In this document: positions 41,043-44,104 of the stretch, piece by piece
Layout: every line of letters starts with the position of its first letter
How positions within the stretch are numbered: position 1 is the first letter of the stretch
Assembly: GCA_902470925.1 (NCBI GenBank)
Contig: CABRIF010000005.1
Location: 1-44,104 of the forward strand
Length of the DNA: 44,104 bases
Origin: an uncultured Collinsella sp.
Lineage (GTDB): Bacteria > Actinomycetota > Coriobacteriia > Coriobacteriales > Coriobacteriaceae
Direction of reading: 5' to 3'
Notes under the pieces: generated by a model
What the model saw: only the letters and a program-made list of their open reading frames with translations
What the model was told of the DNA's origin: nothing
The model's database searches: none
Position numbers and translations under genes: made by a program

Positions 41043-43826
41043 GTGGCTGACGATATGAATAACGAGGAGCGCGACCAGGCATCTGCCGGATCCGAGGGGA
41101 TGCCCGAGGACCTGAAGCGCCTGCTCGCCCGCGCCGAGAGCGATGAGGACGGTGCGGCGACCTACGACCCGGACGCCGAGTCCGACGACGAGGAAGAAGA
41201 TGACGACGAGGAGCTCGAGGAGAGCTTCGGCGCCAACACCCGCGGCGAGGACGCCGGCACCGATGTGAACGGCGGCACGCTGCAGGTGAGCGAATTCGGC
41301 CGCGAGATGAAGCAGTCCTTCATCGAGTACTCGATGTCGGTCATCACCGCCCGCGCCCTGCCCGACGTCCGCGACGGCTTGAAGCCGGTGCACCGCCGCA
41401 TCCTGTATGCCATGAACGAATCGGGCATCTTCCCCAACCGCCCGCACAAGAAGAGCGCGTGGACGGTCGGCGAGGTTATCGGTAAGTACCACCCGCACGG
41501 TGACTTCGCCGTCTATGAGACGATGGTCCGCCTGGCGCAGTGGTTCTCCATGCGCACTCCGCTGATTGACGGTCACGGCAACTTCGGTAACATCGACGGC
41601 GACTCGGCGGCGGCCATGCGTTACACCGAGAGCCGCCTGGCAAAGCCCGCCATGGAGCTGCTGCGCGACCTGCAGAAGGACACGGTTGACTGGCAGCCCA
41701 ACTACGATGAGTCGCTCGCCGAGCCCCGCGCGCTGCCGGCACGCTTCCCGAACCTGCTGGTCAACGGCAGCCAGGGCATCGCGGTGGGTATGGCCACCAA
41801 CATCGCCCCGCACAACATGGGCGAGGCGGTTGAGGCCACCTGCTACCTGATTGACCACCCGGATGCCACGGTCGATGAGCTCATGCAGATCATGCCCGGC
41901 CCGGATTTTCCCACTGGCGCCCTCATCATGGGCACCGACGGCATCCGCCAGTCCTACGAAACCGGCCGCGGTTCCATCACGGTGCGCGCCAAGGCGCATG
42001 TGGAATCCACTAAGACCGGCCGCAACCGCCTGGTGTTCACCGAGATCCCCTACATGGTGAACAAGGGAACCTTGCAGGAGAAGATCGCCAGCCTGGTGAA
42101 CGAGAAGCGCATCGAGGGCATCTCGGACATGCGCGACGAATCCACGAGCAAGGGCCTGCGCCTGGTGATCGAGCTCAAGAAGGGCATCATTCCGCAGGTT
42201 GTGCTCAACAACCTCTACAAGTACACTTCGCTACAGACCACGTTCGGCGCCAACAACCTGGCGCTGGTGAACGGCGTGCCAAAGTGCCTGGGTCTGCGCG
42301 AGATGCTGCAGCACTACATCGACCACCAAGTGGACGTGGTGACCCGGCGCACCCGCTTCGACCTCAAGAAGGCCCAGGCCCGCGCGCACATCCTCGAGGG
42401 CTACCTCATGGCCCTCGACCATATCGACGAGGTCATCTCCATCATCCGCTCCTCGCAGACCGACGCCGAGGCTAGCGCCCGCCTGATCGAGCGCTTCGGC
42501 TTCTCGCCGGAGCAGACCACGGCCATCCTCGAGATGAAGCTGCGCCGCCTGACCGGCCTGTCGCGCGACCAGATCGAGGAGGAGCTCGCCGGCCTGCGCC
42601 GTGCCATCGCCTACTACGAGGACCTGCTGGCGCATGAGGAGAAGATCCTGGCTGTCATCAAGGAGGAGATGCGCGAGATCGCCCGCAAGTACGGCGACAA
42701 GCGCCGCACCGAGATCACGCACGCCGAGAAGGACCTCGATGTGGAGGATCTCATTGCCGACGAGGACATGGTTGTGACCATCACCCATACCGGCTACGTC
42801 AAGCGCATCCCGGTTGCCGCCTACCGCGCCCAGAAGCGCGGCGGCAAGGGCGTGTCCGGCGTGAACCTCAAGGAAGACGACGTCATCGACGAGATGTTCA
42901 TCGCGAGCACCCACGAGTACGTGCTGTTCTTCTCCACGCGCGGCAAGATGTACCGTCTGAAGGTGCACGAGCTGCCGGTTGGCATGCGCCAGGCCCGCGG
43001 CACGGCGATCGTGAACCTGCTGCCGTTCGAGGAGGGCGAGAAGATCGCGAGCGTGATCTCCTGCCGCGAGTTCCCTGAGGACGAGTACCTGATGTTCGCC
43101 ACCGCCAGTGGCATGGTAAAGAAGACCGCGATGGCCGCCTACGACCGCAGCCGCCGCGACGGCATCATTGCCATCAACATCAAGTCCGGCGATCGTTTGC
43201 TGGGCGTGCGCCGCGTGAAGCCGGGAGATAAGATCATCATGGCCACCACGGCGGGCAAGGCGATCATGTTTGCCGAGGATCAGGTGCGCGCCACCGGACG
43301 CGATACGAGCGGCGTGCGCGGCATCAACATGAAGGGCGACGCCGAGGTGCTGGGCATGGAGATCAGCAACGGCCGCGGCGATTTGGTGGTCGTGACCGAG
43401 CGCGGCTTCGGCAAGCGCACCCCGATTGCCGACTACCCCGAGCAGAATCGCGGCGGTCAGGGCGTCTACACGATTCAGATGACCGACCGCAAGGGCCAGC
43501 TTGCGGCGATGAAGGTCGTGGGCCCGCAGCATGAGCTGTTCATCATCACCGAGGGGGCAACGGTCATCCGCGTGAAGACCGCCGAAATCTCCCAGACCGG
43601 TCGCGCTACCCAGGGTGTGAAGATGATGAGCGTGGCCGACGGCGACCGCGTGTGCGCCGTGGCGCGCATGACGAGCGCCAAGAAGAAGGCGAAGGCCCCG
43701 GCGGTTGCCGAGGGTCAGGAGGCATTCGACTTGGCGGCGGCAGGCGCCATGGACGCTCCGAGCGACGAGGACCATGTGGATATCGGCAGCGACGATGAGG
43801 CGCTCGAGGACCTGATGGACGAGTAA
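41043..43826 (+). CDS. gyrA: DNA gyrase subunit A
   Basis: A 927-residue breakage-reunion subunit. An acidic N-terminal extension of about 75 residues (with EEEDDDEELEE) precedes the winged-helix core. Seen: YHPHGD, the catalytic Tyr194 in AAMRYTE (E. coli Tyr122), the coiled-coil tower, and the C-terminal pinwheel with the GyrA box QKRGGKG. With an offset of 72, E. coli Ser83 falls on Phe155 (codon TTC at 41505-41507) and Asp87 on Glu159. Changes at Ser83, including to Phe, are known from quinolone-resistant strains of other bacteria. The GTG at 41043 has GGAG six bases upstream. Confidence 0.97.
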   Translation: MADDMNNEERDQASAGSEGMPEDLKRLLARAESDEDGAATYDPDAESDDEEEDDDEELEESFGANTRGEDAGTDVNGGTLQVSEFGREMKQSFIEYSMSVITARALPDVRDGLKPVHRRILYAMNESGIFPNRPHKKSAWTVGEVIGKYHPHGDFAVYETMVRLAQWFSMRTPLIDGHGNFGNIDGDSAAAMRYTESRLAKPAMELLRDLQKDTVDWQPNYDESLAEPRALPARFPNLLVNGSQGIAVGMATNIAPHNMGEAVEATCYLIDHPDATVDELMQIMPGPDFPTGALIMGTDGIRQSYETGRGSITVRAKAHVESTKTGRNRLVFTEIPYMVNKGTLQEKIASLVNEKRIEGISDMRDESTSKGLRLVIELKKGIIPQVVLNNLYKYTSLQTTFGANNLALVNGVPKCLGLREMLQHYIDHQVDVVTRRTRFDLKKAQARAHILEGYLMALDHIDEVISIIRSSQTDAEASARLIERFGFSPEQTTAILEMKLRRLTGLSRDQIEEELAGLRRAIAYYEDLLAHEEKILAVIKEEMREIARKYGDKRRTEITHAEKDLDVEDLIADEDMVVTITHTGYVKRIPVAAYRAQKRGGKGVSGVNLKEDDVIDEMFIASTHEYVLFFSTRGKMYRLKVHELPVGMRQARGTAIVNLLPFEEGEKIASVISCREFPEDEYLMFATASGMVKKTAMAAYDRSRRDGIIAINIKSGDRLLGVRRVKPGDKIIMATTAGKAIMFAEDQVRATGRDTSGVRGINMKGDAEVLGMEISNGRGDLVVVTERGFGKRTPIADYPEQNRGGQGVYTIQMTDRKGQLAAMKVVGPQHELFIITEGATVIRVKTAEISQTGRATQGVKMMSVADGDRVCAVARMTSAKKKAKAPAVAEGQEAFDLAAAGAMDAPSDEDHVDIGSDDEALEDLMDE

Positions 43827-44066
43827 GGTCACGTTTTGTTGCCCGGCGCCCGCGTTGATGCGAGCGCTGGGGACGGAGCGCCAGCGCGCATGCCGGCCGG
43901 CTGCCGCACGTGCTTGCACGGTCGTCGGTGCTGGCGTGGGCTGCCATTTGCCGCCCGTTCTGCTACGAATGCCGGGGATGGGAAACCTGCTGTCTGTCAT
44001 TCGGAACACCGGGGACGGGGTGGGCGGCTGTCTATCTCCTGAGTTGGCGAGTGCCGGGAACTGAGC
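43827..44066. other. Right-end spacer after gyrA, no gene seen
   Basis: About 240 bases with no convincing frame. CACCGGGGACGGGGTG around 44009-44024 and GGGGATGGGAAAC near 43975 resemble fragments of the REP-like element. No terminator with a T tract was found. Confidence 0.5.
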
Positions 44067-44104
44067 CTGTCTCTTATACACATCTCCGAGCCCACGAGAC
44101 GTAG
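44067..44104 (+). other. Nextera adapter read-through (not genomic)
   Basis: CTGTCTCTTATACACATCT at 44067-44085 is the Tn5 mosaic-end adapter used in Nextera libraries. It is followed by CCGAGCCCACGAGAC, the rest of the read adapter, and then four bases that would be the start of an index. The true sequence ends at 44066 and the contig end was not trimmed. Confidence 0.98.

Noticed and set aside
42231..44081. 616-codon frame antisense to gyrA
   Set aside because: Shadow of gyrA that also starts inside the adapter sequence.

Overview
The window is the replication-origin region of a high-GC actinobacterium of class Coriobacteriia, most likely Collinsella or a close relative. This rests on gene order and protein character, not on a database search. 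On one side of the origin, reading leftward, are rpmH, rnpA, yidD, yidC, khpB, rsmG, parA and parB. On the other side, reading rightward, are a GHKL-ATPase gene, dnaA, dnaN, recF, a DUF721 gene, gyrB and gyrA. A SpaA-type surface protein paired with a class B sortase also fits gut Coriobacteriia. The right end is not biological: the last 38 bases are Nextera adapter, so the window ends at a contig end.

Layout. 1-408: no recognised gene, one hairpin. 409-4503 (minus): a tight, visibly AT-richer five-gene cassette (NAD epimerase, DegT aminotransferase, Nudix, two HAD phosphatases) that looks horizontally acquired, with a LysR regulator upstream. 5840-8218: a decayed stretch with an internally deleted GNAT acetyltransferase, an exported hypothetical protein, and an ABC ATPase with an N-terminally short permease. 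8238-9409: a peroxide-defence pair, glutathione peroxidase and OhrR, with an OhrR-type operator inside the peroxidase promoter. 9489-14662: a 1404-residue adhesin/pilin and its sortase. 14659-18180: a small membrane protein, a glutaredoxin and a large membrane M28 peptidase-like protein lacking two expected active-site residues. 18405-26140: a double-WYL regulator resembling fused PafB-PafC, a DinG-type exonuclease-helicase, D-Ala-D-Ala ligase and RlmN.

26269-32103 holds the segregation and ribosome/membrane-biogenesis genes, with three clear parS sites. 32104-43826 holds the replication genes. The most probable oriC is the dnaA-dnaN spacer, which has degenerate DnaA boxes, a GC-rich patch, four DnaA-trio triplets and an AT-rich run just before dnaN. 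A second candidate element, six helically phased ACTTTTC repeats, lies upstream of the dnaA operon.

The points most worth following are: a GHKL ATPase-winged helix protein encoded 12 bp upstream of dnaA; a REP-like palindrome family found both as a 35-bp inverted repeat between gyrB and gyrA and inside the coding sequence of the WYL regulator; the M28-like protein with altered catalytic residues; the OhrR operator over the gpx promoter; and a Phe at the GyrA position equivalent to E. coli Ser83.
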